64,000 nt of DNA, taken from contig NZ_AORV01000065.1 in assembly GCF_000350485.1 (NCBI RefSeq), forward strand, positions 417,667 to 481,666, read 5' to 3'. This document shows positions 42,367 through 50,643 of this stretch, piece after piece. The position numbers and the translations under genes are program-made. This DNA comes from Ruminiclostridium cellobioparum subsp. termitidis CT1112 (GTDB taxonomy: Bacteria > Bacillota > Clostridia > Acetivibrionales > DSM-1351). The first letter of the stretch is position 1. Every line of letters starts with the position of its first letter. The notes beneath the pieces are model-generated. The model worked only from the letters and a program-made list of their open reading frames with translations. It ran no database searches and was not told the origin of the DNA.

Positions 42367-42395
42367 TTGACAATTATACTAATGTATATTATATT
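42367..42395 (+). promoter_or_regulatory. tetR promoter with palindrome between divergent genes
   Basis: TTGACA (42367-42372), 17-base spacer, TATATT (42390-42395). The spacer holds the palindrome TATAC-TAAT-GTATA (42375-42388), which on the other strand overlaps a TATAAT for the ABC operon. One bound regulator could shut both directions. Confidence 0.6.
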
Positions 42396-42509
42396 GACAT
42401 TATGAATCAAAAACAACAATCATATATTTTATATCTGTAAGCTTCTCAACAAATATTAAAAATATGTTTAAAAAATATCAAATTAATTTTTGGTAACAGG
42501 GGGATTGGT

Positions 42510-43082
42510 ATGGAGGGCAGGAAACTGGACAGGCGCGTAAAATATACCAAGATGGTTATTAAAGACAGCTTTGTTAAGTTCTTAAAACAAAAACCCATTT
42601 CAAAAATATCGGTTAAGGAAATCTGTGACGATGCAGATATCAATCGCGCCACTTTTTATTCCCATTATCTGGATCAGTATGATTTGCTCCAGCGCATTGA
42701 AAACGAAATAATTGATGATATCAACGAATATTTAAAAGGCTATGATTTTAAAGACAATAAGCTTATTCCTGTTGAAATGATTGAGAAGATACTTGTATAT
42801 ATAGAGGATAATGCTGAAGTTTTTGACCTTTTGCTGAATTTAAACGGGGACATGAAGTTCCAGCAGGAGGTAATAAAAATCATAGGCAGGCAGCACTTTA
42901 TTTCCATGCTGGAAAATGACTCCCTGAATAAGGAAGACGCCGAATACATATTCCGTTTCCTGGCAAGCGGTTCTGTCGGCGTCATCCAGATGTGGCTTAA
43001 AGACGGTTTGAAAAAGCCTGTCAGGGTCGTGGCCGAATTGATACTCAAAACGGCGTTCAATGGCAGAGCAGGGTTCATGTGA
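42510..43082 (+). CDS. TetR/AcrR family transcriptional regulator
   Basis: A 190-residue TetR protein. HTH: KQKPISKISVKEICDDADINRATFYSHYLDQYDLL (about 27-61), then an all-helical ligand domain of the TetR_C_33-like type with the GSVGVIQMWLKDG helix. It starts behind a GGGGGATTG region and is divergent from the LolD/FtsX-like exporter, which it probably represses. Confidence 0.9.
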   Translation: MEGRKLDRRVKYTKMVIKDSFVKFLKQKPISKISVKEICDDADINRATFYSHYLDQYDLLQRIENEIIDDINEYLKGYDFKDNKLIPVEMIEKILVYIEDNAEVFDLLLNLNGDMKFQQEVIKIIGRQHFISMLENDSLNKEDAEYIFRFLASGSVGVIQMWLKDGLKKPVRVVAELILKTAFNGRAGFM

Positions 43083-43092
43083 AAAGCTGCCG

Positions 43093-44217
43093 TCAGCCAT
43101 TTCTCCCCATGAGATATTGAGCTATTCTTTTCAGCCTTCCCCCGGAATAATCAAAGAAATCTTTATAAGCTGGGCAATAGTAGTTCAGCACGGGCCGGCC
43201 ATTTTCAAAGGGCTCCCTTGTCCTTCTGCAACCGCCCCGGCACAGCTGAAAATGCCGGCACTCCCTGCACTCAGGATCAATAATTTTAGATACCTCCACA
43301 AATCCCGTTCCGTTCCGGGAGTTTTTCATTTCATCAAACCCCGTATCCCGTACATTGCCAAGATACCAATCATCGGTTACATAAAAATCACAGGGATATG
43401 TACTCCCATCGGCTTCAACTACGTAATAGCAGGTACAGAAGCCCGCCATACCGCAGGAATCTGGCGGATACCCCATCAGCATGTCGGTCAGGTCGTCAAA
43501 GTACCGTATGCTCACTCCGTTTCCTGATATAAAATCCTGATACCACAGATCAAATAAAGTATTCAAAAACCGCGAATATCTTGCCGGAGTCAGCGAATAA
43601 TCCCTTCCTCCGGGAATTTCATTCAAAGGGTCAAGACACGGTATGAATTGCAGATATTTAAAATTATTCTTTTTAAAAAAGTTGTATACTTTGTTTACAT
43701 GTCTGGCCGTCACAGCATTTACAACTGTCAGGATGTTATAATCAACCCCGTACTTATTGAAGAGGCCGATAGTATTCATTACCTTGTGAAAAGAACCGGC
43801 CTCCAGTGTATCAACTCTGTTCATATCATGAATTTCCCTGGGCCCGTCCAGGGATATCCCCACCAGAAATTTGCCGGCAGCGAGAAACCGGGACCATTGC
43901 TCATCAATTACCATGCCGTTTGTTTGTATTGAATTATTCACCTTTATATTCTTTGAATTGTATTTTTTCTGATATTCCACAAGCTCCTTATAAAAATCAA
44001 GGCCCGCAAGTGTCGGCTCTCCGCCCTGAAAAGCAAATGTGCATGAACCTTCGGCATATTCAAGGGCCTTCCTGACAAGTGTTTCAAGCATATCCCGGTT
44101 CATAGTCCCATAAGAGCTCCGGGTCCTGCTTTCAGCAATGGAATGATAAAAACAATATTTACAGCGTAAATTACAATTGCTGGAGGCCGGCTTAATTAAC
44201 AGACTCAATTGCGGCAT
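43093..44217 (-). CDS. radical SAM/SPASM enzyme, anaerobic sulfatase maturase-like
   Basis: A 374-residue radical SAM enzyme. The SAM-cluster motif CNLRCKYCFY is at residues 15-24, followed by FQGGEPTLAG. The SPASM region has Cys in CGMAGFCTCYY, STYPCDFYV and CRECRHFQLCRGGCRR, with the late Cys in YYCPAYK, giving two auxiliary clusters. This is the anSME layout that turns Cys or Ser of sulfatases into formylglycine. No sulfatase or small precursor peptide is adjacent, so a peptide-modifying role is possible. The ATG at 44217 follows GGAG; upstream frame to 44298 is unlikely. Confidence 0.88.
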   Translation of the reverse strand: MPQLSLLIKPASSNCNLRCKYCFYHSIAESRTRSSYGTMNRDMLETLVRKALEYAEGSCTFAFQGGEPTLAGLDFYKELVEYQKKYNSKNIKVNNSIQTNGMVIDEQWSRFLAAGKFLVGISLDGPREIHDMNRVDTLEAGSFHKVMNTIGLFNKYGVDYNILTVVNAVTARHVNKVYNFFKKNNFKYLQFIPCLDPLNEIPGGRDYSLTPARYSRFLNTLFDLWYQDFISGNGVSIRYFDDLTDMLMGYPPDSCGMAGFCTCYYVVEADGSTYPCDFYVTDDWYLGNVRDTGFDEMKNSRNGTGFVEVSKIIDPECRECRHFQLCRGGCRRTREPFENGRPVLNYYCPAYKDFFDYSGGRLKRIAQYLMGRNG

Positions 44218-44339
44218 ATTGATAATCTCCTTTATCCTGACGGGTATAAAAATAGTTACTGCATAGAGTTGCATTGAAATTATTTTTGATATTATCAAAC
44301 CGGCATATTATTGTCAAATACGCACTTATTTATATTTCT

Positions 44340-44531
44340 TCAATTATTTTTATTCCCCTGCTCTGTCTGCTTTATATCTTTACCTTTTTTGAGCTGCAGC
44401 TTTGTAAACTCTGCAATATGGTCATCAAGTTCTTCACTTTTCTTTAAAATTTCCGAATAATCCGAATTCTCAAGAATCAGAGAATTCAATTTTTCCCGTA
44501 ATTTTTCAATGTCATTTTTTTTCAATTCCAT
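44340..44531 (-). CDS. Spo0E-like aspartyl-phosphate phosphatase
   Basis: A 63-residue helical protein with the Spo0E signature SEELDDHI (S-x-E-L-D-x-x-I) near residue 33. Members remove phosphate from Spo0A~P and restrain sporulation. The ATG at 44531 follows GAGGGG closely; a GTG three codons earlier (44540) is an alternative. Divergent from the small XRE regulator gene, with a C-box-like palindrome in between. Confidence 0.82.
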   Translation of the reverse strand: MELKKNDIEKLREKLNSLILENSDYSEILKKSEELDDHIAEFTKLQLKKGKDIKQTEQGNKNN

Positions 44532-44593
44532 ACCCCTCACTTAAAAGTAGATAACAATACTTTTCGAATATAACATAATTTTTCGTTCCTGAC

Positions 44594-44603
44594 GACTATA
44601 GTC
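44594..44603. promoter_or_regulatory. C-box-like palindrome (GACTATAGTC)
   Basis: A perfect palindrome, extended to CGACTATAGTCG (44593-44604), between the divergent spo0E-like and XRE genes. It fits the GACT-N(2-3)-AGTC boxes bound by controller (C) proteins of restriction-modification systems, and lies 13 bases upstream of the XRE -35 box. Confidence 0.6.
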
Positions 44604-44616
44604 GGTTTATAAAAAG

Positions 44617-44644
44617 TTGCTTTTGTTTAAACTTTGGATATGAT
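44617..44644 (+). promoter_or_regulatory. promoter of the XRE regulator gene
   Basis: TTGCTT (44617-44622), 16-base spacer, TATGAT (44639-44644); the ATG at 44677 has AGGAG upstream. Confidence 0.55.
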
Positions 44645-44676
44645 ATCAAAATAAAATCATACAGGAGCAATAATTT

Positions 44677-44910
44677 ATGCTATTAGAAGAGTCTTTAGCC
44701 ACCGTATTGAAAAAATATAGATCACAATGTAACCTCTCCCAGGAAGAATTAGCTTTCCGGTGTGAGCTTGACAGAACATATATCAGCCTTATAGAAAGGA
44801 AAAAAAGAAGGCCCACTCTGAATGTGATTTTTAATATATGCAGAAATTTAAATATTAAACCAAGTCTACTCGTTAAAGAAATTGAAGATCTGATGCTGCA
44901 GGATGTATGA
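44677..44910 (+). CDS. small XRE-family regulator, controller (C) protein-like
   Basis: A 77-residue single HTH protein (LKKYRSQCNLSQEELAFRCE, then LDRTYISLIERKKRRP). The DRTYIS-IERxxRxP recognition helix, the length and the C-terminal helix match controller proteins of type II restriction-modification systems. No methylase or endonuclease is nearby, so it would be an orphan. The GACTATAGTC box upstream supports self-regulation and possibly control of the divergent spo0E-like gene. Confidence 0.82.
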   Translation: MLLEESLATVLKKYRSQCNLSQEELAFRCELDRTYISLIERKKRRPTLNVIFNICRNLNIKPSLLVKEIEDLMLQDV

Positions 44911-44952
44911 AAATAGGAATTAATCCTTATTACTGACAATACAAAAAATTAA

Positions 44953-44980
44953 TTGACAAAAGAAATTTTTAGAATATAAT
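44953..44980 (+). promoter_or_regulatory. promoter of the Rrf2 gene
   Basis: TTGACA (44953-44958), 16-base spacer, TATAAT (44975-44980). Confidence 0.75.
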
Positions 44981-44993
44981 TATAGATAAATCA

Positions 44994-45012
44994 AGTCTGT
45001 AATATCTATCAT
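44994..45012. promoter_or_regulatory. Rrf2 operator candidate 1
   Basis: AGTCTGTAATATCTATCAT, just after the start point of the Rrf2 gene and close to its ribosome site. It matches 16 of 19 bases with 45474-45492. Confidence 0.55.
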
Positions 45013-45024
45013 GGAGGTGTTGTT

Positions 45025-45435
45025 TTGAAATATACCAAAGCTACAAATTATGCACTGCATATCATGGCATATATTATCAGCCGGGAGGACAGCGCAAACT
45101 TGAGCCTGCAGCCGCTGGCAAGCCATATGAACATATCACATACCTATCTGTCCAAGGTATTGACACAGCTTGTCAAGGCCGGGCTCATCCAGTCAACTCC
45201 CGGCATGAACGGAGGATATTGTCTGCGGAAGAAGAAAGAGGATATATCTTTTTGGGATGTGACACAGGCCATAGAGGGAAGCGCCTCACTTTTTACCTGT
45301 GAGATGGGTGAGGAGAAATGCAGGCTGCAGCAAGTTATGCGCGATGCAGAATCATGTATGGAATCCTATCTGAAAGATAAAAAGCTCTATGATGTTGTCA
45401 GAGAATTTCCTTCACAGGGCACCTTGGAAAAATAG
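45025..45435 (+). CDS. Rrf2 family transcriptional regulator
   Basis: A 136-residue winged-helix Rrf2 protein (NYALHIMAYI, SHMNISHTYLSKVLTQLVKAGLI). Three Cys near the wing/dimer helix (CEMGEEKC and AESC, about residues 92-112) are placed like the [2Fe-2S] or redox Cys of IscR/NsrR, so it may sense NO, oxidants or metal. The start is TTG behind GGAGG. It probably controls itself and the methyltransferase that follows, through the repeated 19-bp motif. Confidence 0.9.
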   Translation: MKYTKATNYALHIMAYIISREDSANLSLQPLASHMNISHTYLSKVLTQLVKAGLIQSTPGMNGGYCLRKKKEDISFWDVTQAIEGSASLFTCEMGEEKCRLQQVMRDAESCMESYLKDKKLYDVVREFPSQGTLEK

Positions 45436-45459
45436 CTTATACAGAATTTTTTTGCTCTA

Positions 45460-45488
45460 TTGCAGATAATTACAGTCTGCAATATATA
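45460..45488 (+). promoter_or_regulatory. promoter of the methyltransferase gene
   Basis: TTGCAG (45460-45465), 17-base spacer, TATATA (45483-45488), overlapped by the second Rrf2 motif. Confidence 0.55.
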
Positions 45489-45492
45489 TGAT
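45474..45492. promoter_or_regulatory. Rrf2 operator candidate 2
   Basis: AGTCTGCAATATATATGAT lies over the -10 of the methyltransferase promoter; the twin of 44994-45012. Confidence 0.55.
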
Positions 45493-45527
45493 ATTATTAC
45501 ATTACTGCTTTTATGAGGAGGATTTAC

Positions 45528-46139
45528 ATGTCAAAACAGAATCATGACACAATGGATGAACAGAATTTCAGGAATAAGATAGACTTTTTGGATGGAGCCG
45601 AGAGAAGAAGACTTCTTCCTCCGGAGGAAATACTGAATATACTGCCCATAGAAAAATCCCACACCATTCTGGATGCGGGGGCCGGTTCGGGTTATTTGAC
45701 GGTTCCTGCGGCGAAACTGGTAAATGGTGCCGTCTATGCACTGGATATGGATGCACGGATGCTGGATGTGATTGATGAGAAAGCCAGGGCAGAAAATATC
45801 ACTAACATAAAATTGGTACCGGGCAGCATTGACGACATACCTCTGCCGGAGGAATCTGCGGATATTGTCCTGGCCTCCCTCATACTGCATGAGGTAAGGC
45901 CGCTTTCCAGGGTCCTTCAGCAAATACGCCGGGTACTAAAGGAAGATGGGCATTTCCTGTGCCTGGAATACGAAAAAGAGGAAGGGACAGTCCCCGGACC
46001 TCCCATGCACATCCGCATCCACTCCTCCGAAATGGAGCAGGAATTGGCTAATGCCGGATTTCATGCAGTCCAAAAGGTATATCCCGGGAAATCAATCTAT
46101 ATCATTACCGCAATAAAGACGGCAGTTCAGGTACGGTGA
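45528..46139 (+). CDS. class I SAM-dependent methyltransferase
   Basis: A 203-residue UbiE/ArsM-like methyltransferase. SAM motif I is ILDAGAGSGYLTVPAA (about 47-62), the acidic end of beta2 is ALDMDARML, motif IV DIVLASLILHEV, and motif VI RVLKEDGHFLCLEY. No As-binding Cys set is seen. The ATG at 45528 follows AGGAGG. Placed behind an Rrf2 regulator with a shared operator motif, so it is probably part of a stress response to a metalloid, sulfur or small thiol compound (inference). Confidence 0.88.
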   Translation: MSKQNHDTMDEQNFRNKIDFLDGAERRRLLPPEEILNILPIEKSHTILDAGAGSGYLTVPAAKLVNGAVYALDMDARMLDVIDEKARAENITNIKLVPGSIDDIPLPEESADIVLASLILHEVRPLSRVLQQIRRVLKEDGHFLCLEYEKEEGTVPGPPMHIRIHSSEMEQELANAGFHAVQKVYPGKSIYIITAIKTAVQVR

Positions 46140-46195
46140 TTGCAATTAACAGTGTACGATGAACCCTGACATGGCATCCGGCGTCATAAGCTTTT

Positions 46196-46810
46196 TTATT
46201 TTTCTGTCTCTCTCAGCTGTCCCAGGGCTCCTCCCGGATGCCAGCTGACATATTGCTTTGGTGTTATTTCCTTAATCTCCTGAAGTATGATGCTTAAACC
46301 TTGCAGCACCAATATTTCAGCAATAATTGACGCCCTGGGGGCACGGTTGAGAGTATCCCCCTCGTGTTCCACCCCTGCAAACAAAAATGAGTCCCCCTCT
46401 TTTGCAAGCCAGGAACTGGTGTTTCCCGTAACGGCAATTATCTTGGCTCCGTTATTTTTAAGTGCGGCAACTGTCGCTTTTAATTCAGCTGTTTCTCCGC
46501 TGTTGGATATGGCTATTACCACATCCCCCGGTCTCACCTGCCCCGAAGAGCCATGAACGGCTTCAGTGCCGTGGAGCTCATAGGTGGGTGTGCCGGTGGA
46601 TGATAGGAGAGATGCTATGTATCCCGCCACATGCCCCGGTTTTCCAATGCCGGTTATATGCAGTCTGTTTCCGTTTTGTTCTGCTTCCAGTATGATATTC
46701 ACCGTTTTTTCATAAGACTTTATATCTATATTTTCCAAAAAATTTTTTAATTCTGTTGAAGATGTATTTATGAAGGATTTTAATATACTCTCCTGACTTT
46801 CAGACCTCAT
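46196..46810 (-). CDS. SIS-domain sugar isomerase (KpsF/GutQ-like)
   Basis: A 204-residue single SIS domain: GIGKPGHVAGYIASLLSSTGTP, ISNSGETAELKAT and the GutQ/KpsF-type end SWHPGGALGQL. No CBS pair follows, unlike full arabinose-5-phosphate isomerases. Family chemistry is aldose-ketose isomerisation of a phosphosugar such as D-arabinose 5-phosphate/ribulose 5-phosphate or 3-hexulose 6-phosphate. Start overlaps the ribokinase stop by four bases; last gene of the RbsD-kinase-SIS operon. Confidence 0.87.
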   Translation of the reverse strand: MRSESQESILKSFINTSSTELKNFLENIDIKSYEKTVNIILEAEQNGNRLHITGIGKPGHVAGYIASLLSSTGTPTYELHGTEAVHGSSGQVRPGDVVIAISNSGETAELKATVAALKNNGAKIIAVTGNTSSWLAKEGDSFLFAGVEHEGDTLNRAPRASIIAEILVLQGLSIILQEIKEITPKQYVSWHPGGALGQLRETEK

Positions 46811-47802
46811 ATTACCGCCCTCCTGTAATTTTGACCCTTCCTTTGGACAGAATCCATCAATTCGGCCACTTCACTGTATGTTGGCAGAGATGGCTGTGCA
46901 CCCAGTCTGGATACGGTTATTGTGGCCGCATAACTGGCAAATTCTATTGCATTTTCTTCTGACATTCCCGAACATATGGCCGTACAGAAAGCACCTACAA
47001 AGGAATCTCCCGCAGCCGTAGGATCAACTACTTCCACAACATCGATGCAGGGATGAAAAATATACCTGTCCCCGGTTGCCATCACAACCCCATTGCTTCC
47101 GAGAGTAACTATGACATTTTTAACCCCTCTGTCCAAAAAGTAACCTGCCGCGTTTTTTACTGTGGAAAAGTCAATACCGCTGCTATCCGCAACTATTTTT
47201 ATTCCGGTCATATCAAACGCCTCGTGCTCATTGGGCGAAATATAGGTGAACTTTGACATAATCTCCTGGCTGACAGGTCTTGAAGGTGCCGAGTTCAGCA
47301 TTACCGGCACTCCTTTTGAATAAGCGAAATCTATGACGGCTTCGTTTACTTCGGCAGGAATTTCATTCTGAAGAATGACCATGTCATACTTTGAAATTTC
47401 ATTTCTGAGAAACTCTATATCACCGGGAACCAGGGTCATATTTGCACCCGGGAGGATAAGAATCCTGTTTTTGGTTTTCTGTCCGTCCCTTACTTCAAGG
47501 GTTATGTTTCCCACGCCAGACGCCGCACTTTTATCCTTTATGATATGGTCAACATTTACATTGGCGGCAGATAAGGCCTCTGTCATCAGGGTGCCGAAAA
47601 TGTCGTCACCCACCTTCCCCACCATGGTTACCTCAGCCCCCAGCAGGGCAGCCTGCACGGCCTGATTTGCGCCCTTGCCCCCCGATGCGGTGCTGAAGGA
47701 CCGGCCGGTTATTGTCTCTCCCTCCCCGGGAACTTTATCTGTTCTGGAAATCAAATCCATCATAAAACTCCCCACAACGAGAATTTTCGGCTTTTTATCC
47801 AT
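46807..47802 (-). CDS. ribokinase family sugar kinase
   Basis: A 331-residue PfkB kinase. N-terminal motif GGKGANQAVQAALLGA (about 43-58) is the ribokinase signature and DPTAAGDSFVGAF (about 263-275) carries the catalytic Asp and anion hole. Phosphorylates ribose or a similar free sugar with ATP. It follows the RbsD/FucU-like gene by four bases and overlaps the SIS gene, so the three act in sequence. Confidence 0.92.
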   Translation of the reverse strand: MDKKPKILVVGSFMMDLISRTDKVPGEGETITGRSFSTASGGKGANQAVQAALLGAEVTMVGKVGDDIFGTLMTEALSAANVNVDHIIKDKSAASGVGNITLEVRDGQKTKNRILILPGANMTLVPGDIEFLRNEISKYDMVILQNEIPAEVNEAVIDFAYSKGVPVMLNSAPSRPVSQEIMSKFTYISPNEHEAFDMTGIKIVADSSGIDFSTVKNAAGYFLDRGVKNVIVTLGSNGVVMATGDRYIFHPCIDVVEVVDPTAAGDSFVGAFCTAICSGMSEENAIEFASYAATITVSRLGAQPSLPTYSEVAELMDSVQRKGQNYRRAVI

Positions 47803-47806
47803 TTAA

Positions 47807-48256
47807 TCACTCTTTCATTTTAATATTTTTACAGAACAGGGTATCCACTACACCCACGGTTAAAAGAATATTGGCATAGGTTCTCTGTTCACCGGTGGCA
47901 ATTGCCAGCTTAATATCGGATTTCCTGCATTCGTCATAGAATTCAAACCGGCCCAATTTCTTGAATTCAATCCCATCCTCCAGTATTTTGCCGAATTCAG
48001 CAAAAATAGCGGGCTCTCCGGAATTATCCGGACTCATGACCTCGGCTTTTTCAATGGCTATGGTTTCCTCCAGCACCTTTAAAACATCGGTTACAAGAGG
48101 TATTCCGTGGGTCAGGTTCAGGTAAATCAGACGCGTATCGGTTCCGGTATTTGAGTCCAGCGGGTAATTTCCGTCGGCAATGAGTATCCTGTCACCGTGC
48201 CCGCACTCTGCCAGTCCCCTTAAAATTTCAGAATGTGTACATGTTGTCTTAAGCAT
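47807..48256 (-). CDS. RbsD/FucU-family sugar mutarotase
   Basis: A 149-residue mutarotase. The catalytic His-Asp pair is in AECGHGDRILIADGNYP, and the C-terminal ATGEQRTYANILL block matches FucU/RbsD. The family speeds up anomer or pyranose-furanose exchange of a monosaccharide so a kinase can use it. The ATG at 48256 has GGGAGG upstream. First gene of the kinase/isomerase operon; upstream is a TTACCCAA motif at 48336-48345. Confidence 0.88.
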   Translation of the reverse strand: MLKTTCTHSEILRGLAECGHGDRILIADGNYPLDSNTGTDTRLIYLNLTHGIPLVTDVLKVLEETIAIEKAEVMSPDNSGEPAIFAEFGKILEDGIEFKKLGRFEFYDECRKSDIKLAIATGEQRTYANILLTVGVVDTLFCKNIKMKE

Positions 48257-48335
48257 ATTTCGCCTCCCTTCACAAAAATACTTCAATTATATATTCTTTC
48301 TGATTTAATTTTATCTTTACAGCAAGTTTGTTTAA

Positions 48336-48345
48336 ATTGGGTAAT
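48336..48345. promoter_or_regulatory. ATTGGGTAAT motif upstream of the RbsD operon
   Basis: The same ten bases occur at 59921-59930 before the main importer operon, and a close relative (ATACCCAA) at 52509-52516 before the kinase/regulator pair. Proposed half-site of a locus AraC-type regulator. Confidence 0.4.
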
Positions 48346-48384
48346 ACTCGGATTTGGTTTGTGTTTCTCGGATGTTTGGGTGCA

Positions 48385-48422
48385 TAAAAAAACACCGTTG
48401 GCGGATAGTGCTTACGGTGTTA
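48385..48422 (-). terminator. terminator of the kinase-regulator-binding protein unit
   Basis: Minus strand: AACACCGT - loop - ACGGTGTT followed by TTTTTT; 19 bases past the binding-protein stop. Confidence 0.85.
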
Positions 48423-48440
48423 ATAATCATCCTCTGTATT

Positions 48441-49790
48441 CTATTTTGAATTCATCCGCTTCAGGGTTTCGTTCATCTGTGCCGAATATTCCTTCATGGC
48501 CTCTCTGGGCTCCTTGCCATAGGCTACGTCATTAAAGCATTTTTGTATGGATACCGAAATTTCAGGATACGCCGCTGTTATTGGTCTTACTTTTGCTGTT
48601 TTTTCCAGCTGCTCCAGAATCATCGGATAAGGGTATTCCTTTAAAAAAGGCGCCTTGTCAAACAACGATTTTCTATTGGGCAATGCCCCTCCTTCGATAA
48701 TATCAATCAGCTGCCCTTCCTTGCCGGTTTTAGCCAGTATTACCCTCATGGCAGCCGCCTTGTCGGCAGCCTTGTTGGTTATGGAATAACCCCAGCCTCC
48801 CGAGTTTGACGCAAGTCTTTCCCCTTTGGGCAGCGGCATTGCTCCCCAGTTCAAATCAGGAACCGTTTTTAAAGTACTGATGATCCACGGTCCGGTGATC
48901 CACATAGCGATTTTTCCGGTCTGAAAACCGTTTGGAATCTCGGTCAGAGGAGCTGATTTGTCTATTACAAACATCCGGCGGAAAAGCTTTAATGCATTTA
49001 AATTCTTCTCACTGTTAAAATAGCCGTCCACTGTGGTCCCTTCGGGATTCATTATTTCGGCCCCTGCCTGCCAGGTCCAGGTATTGGACACGTAGCTCTG
49101 CCCTTCATGAGCGATATTAGGCCCCGCCATTAACGGCAGTATTCCGTATACTATAGTCTTACCGCTTGCATCCTTCCGGGTCAGCTTTTTGGCTGCCTCA
49201 ACCGTCTGTTCCCAGGTCCAGGCATCCTCCAAGCCATGGGCAGGCTCCAAACCCGCCTCTTCAAGCATGTCTCTGTTATAGAACAGGACACTGTTCGTCT
49301 CCTCGTGCTGTGCCCCCCATATCTGTCCTTTATAGGTCCACCCCTGCCTGACAGCGTCTATTATATCCTCACGGTCCGACGCATCCCATACATCATCCAG
49401 GGGCACTATGGCTCCGCTTTCGGCATAGGCCGAAACATTGGGGGAATCAACGCCTATTACATCGGGAAGCTCCCCCGAGGACATTGCCACCTTCAGCTTG
49501 CTCTCATATTGTATATTGGGAATATAATTCATCCTGACATCTATTTCATCCTTGATCAGTTCATTGCACTTTTTATCCGCTCTCCTCACATAATCACCGT
49601 CTACGGCCCATACGTCAACAGCTTTCTTCTTGGCTGTGCCCGACGGTTCTGCGGCTTTTGATGAATCCTCCGAGGCAGATGGCGGGCGGGTATTTGAAAA
49701 TTCATAAGTATCAGTACAGCCTGTCAAATATGTTGTCAGAAAAAATGATAAAATAATTATTAACGCAGGCATATTTCTGGCTCTTCCCAT
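48441..49790 (-). CDS. orphan extracellular solute-binding lipoprotein
   Basis: A 449-residue family-1 binding protein. The signal peptide ends in LTGC (Cys about 24), followed by a Ser/Glu-rich linker. It is clearly paralogous to the 58505-59827 protein (shared ARPxTPAYP-like AKVRPITAAYPEIS and FNDVAYGKE blocks; FQTGKIAMWITGPW). No permease follows; it lies 58 bases after the response-regulator gene and ends with a terminator. It may deliver sugar to the shared permeases or serve as the sensing partner of the kinase. The ATG at 49790 has GGGAGG; the frame upstream is not used. Confidence 0.9.
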   Translation of the reverse strand: MGRARNMPALIIILSFFLTTYLTGCTDTYEFSNTRPPSASEDSSKAAEPSGTAKKKAVDVWAVDGDYVRRADKKCNELIKDEIDVRMNYIPNIQYESKLKVAMSSGELPDVIGVDSPNVSAYAESGAIVPLDDVWDASDREDIIDAVRQGWTYKGQIWGAQHEETNSVLFYNRDMLEEAGLEPAHGLEDAWTWEQTVEAAKKLTRKDASGKTIVYGILPLMAGPNIAHEGQSYVSNTWTWQAGAEIMNPEGTTVDGYFNSEKNLNALKLFRRMFVIDKSAPLTEIPNGFQTGKIAMWITGPWIISTLKTVPDLNWGAMPLPKGERLASNSGGWGYSITNKAADKAAAMRVILAKTGKEGQLIDIIEGGALPNRKSLFDKAPFLKEYPYPMILEQLEKTAKVRPITAAYPEISVSIQKCFNDVAYGKEPREAMKEYSAQMNETLKRMNSK

Positions 49791-49848
49791 TTTTATTTCC
49801 TCCCAGCACTTTTTATTTGAAAACTGCCATAAACGGATAAAATAAATG

Positions 49849-50643
49849 CTACCGGCTGCTAATATTATAGTCTTTTGGGGACACACCTGTTATTTCCTTA
49901 AAAACCTGGCTGAAATGCTTTGAATCGGAATATCCGACCATTTCCGCGATCTGATAGATTTTTAAATCCATACGCTTCAGCAATTCAATCGCCTTTTTCA
50001 CCCTGTATTTTTTTAAATATTCAGTGAAATTTTCACCCAGTTCGGCCTTGAAGATTTCACTGAGGTAGTTGATATTTAAATACACCTTTTCCGAAGCTTC
50101 TTTCAAGGATATATTTTTTGAATAATTTTCTTCAATGTAGTTCAGAACCTCTCCGATTATTTTTGTCCTATGCTTTTGTTTTTGGCCGGCGTCCTGTTCC
50201 TTCAGCAGCGGTATGCTTGATTTCAGCCTTTTTACCTGCTCCTCCTGTTCAAGCCTGGCCCTGCGTCTTTCCACCACAAATTCCTCCGCCTTTTCAAGTG
50301 CTGCATATATCTCCATGTACTTCATTGGCTTTAATAAATAGTTATACACGCCCAGGTCGATGGCCTTCTGGGCCAGATTGAATTCAGCATAGCCGCTGAA
50401 CACAAATATCACGGTATCCGGGAACTCCTCCTTGACAAGCCTGCTCATTTCAAGCCCGTCCATATCAGGCATCTTTATATCTGTTATAACAACATCGGGC
50501 CTGGAGCTCCGGATTACCTCAAGCCCCTGCACTCCATTTACTGCAGTTCCCGCTACCTGCCAGTCCCTGCCGGCAGACTTCAGAACGGTTTTCATTCCGT
50601 CCAGCACGATCTGTTCATCATCAACTATTACTATGTTCAGCAT
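49849..50643 (-). CDS. AraC-type response regulator (short YesN form)
   Basis: A 264-residue regulator: receiver with DDE near residue 9 and phospho-Asp in DVVITDIKMP (about 54), then a linker helix and an AraC domain (NISLKEASEKVYLNINYLSEIF; KIYQIAEMVGYSDSKHFSQVF). It lacks the ~250-residue middle region of the long YesN type. Start lies inside the kinase gene (23-base overlap). Likely controls the carbohydrate locus around it. Confidence 0.93.
   Translation of the reverse strand: MLNIVIVDDEQIVLDGMKTVLKSAGRDWQVAGTAVNGVQGLEVIRSSRPDVVITDIKMPDMDGLEMSRLVKEEFPDTVIFVFSGYAEFNLAQKAIDLGVYNYLLKPMKYMEIYAALEKAEEFVVERRRARLEQEEQVKRLKSSIPLLKEQDAGQKQKHRTKIIGEVLNYIEENYSKNISLKEASEKVYLNINYLSEIFKAELGENFTEYLKKYRVKKAIELLKRMDLKIYQIAEMVGYSDSKHFSQVFKEITGVSPKDYNISSR

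Noticed and set aside
46140..46195. Terminator between the convergent methyltransferase and SIS genes
   Set aside because: A T-run is present near 46190, but the stem around TGAC/GTCA is too weak to call.
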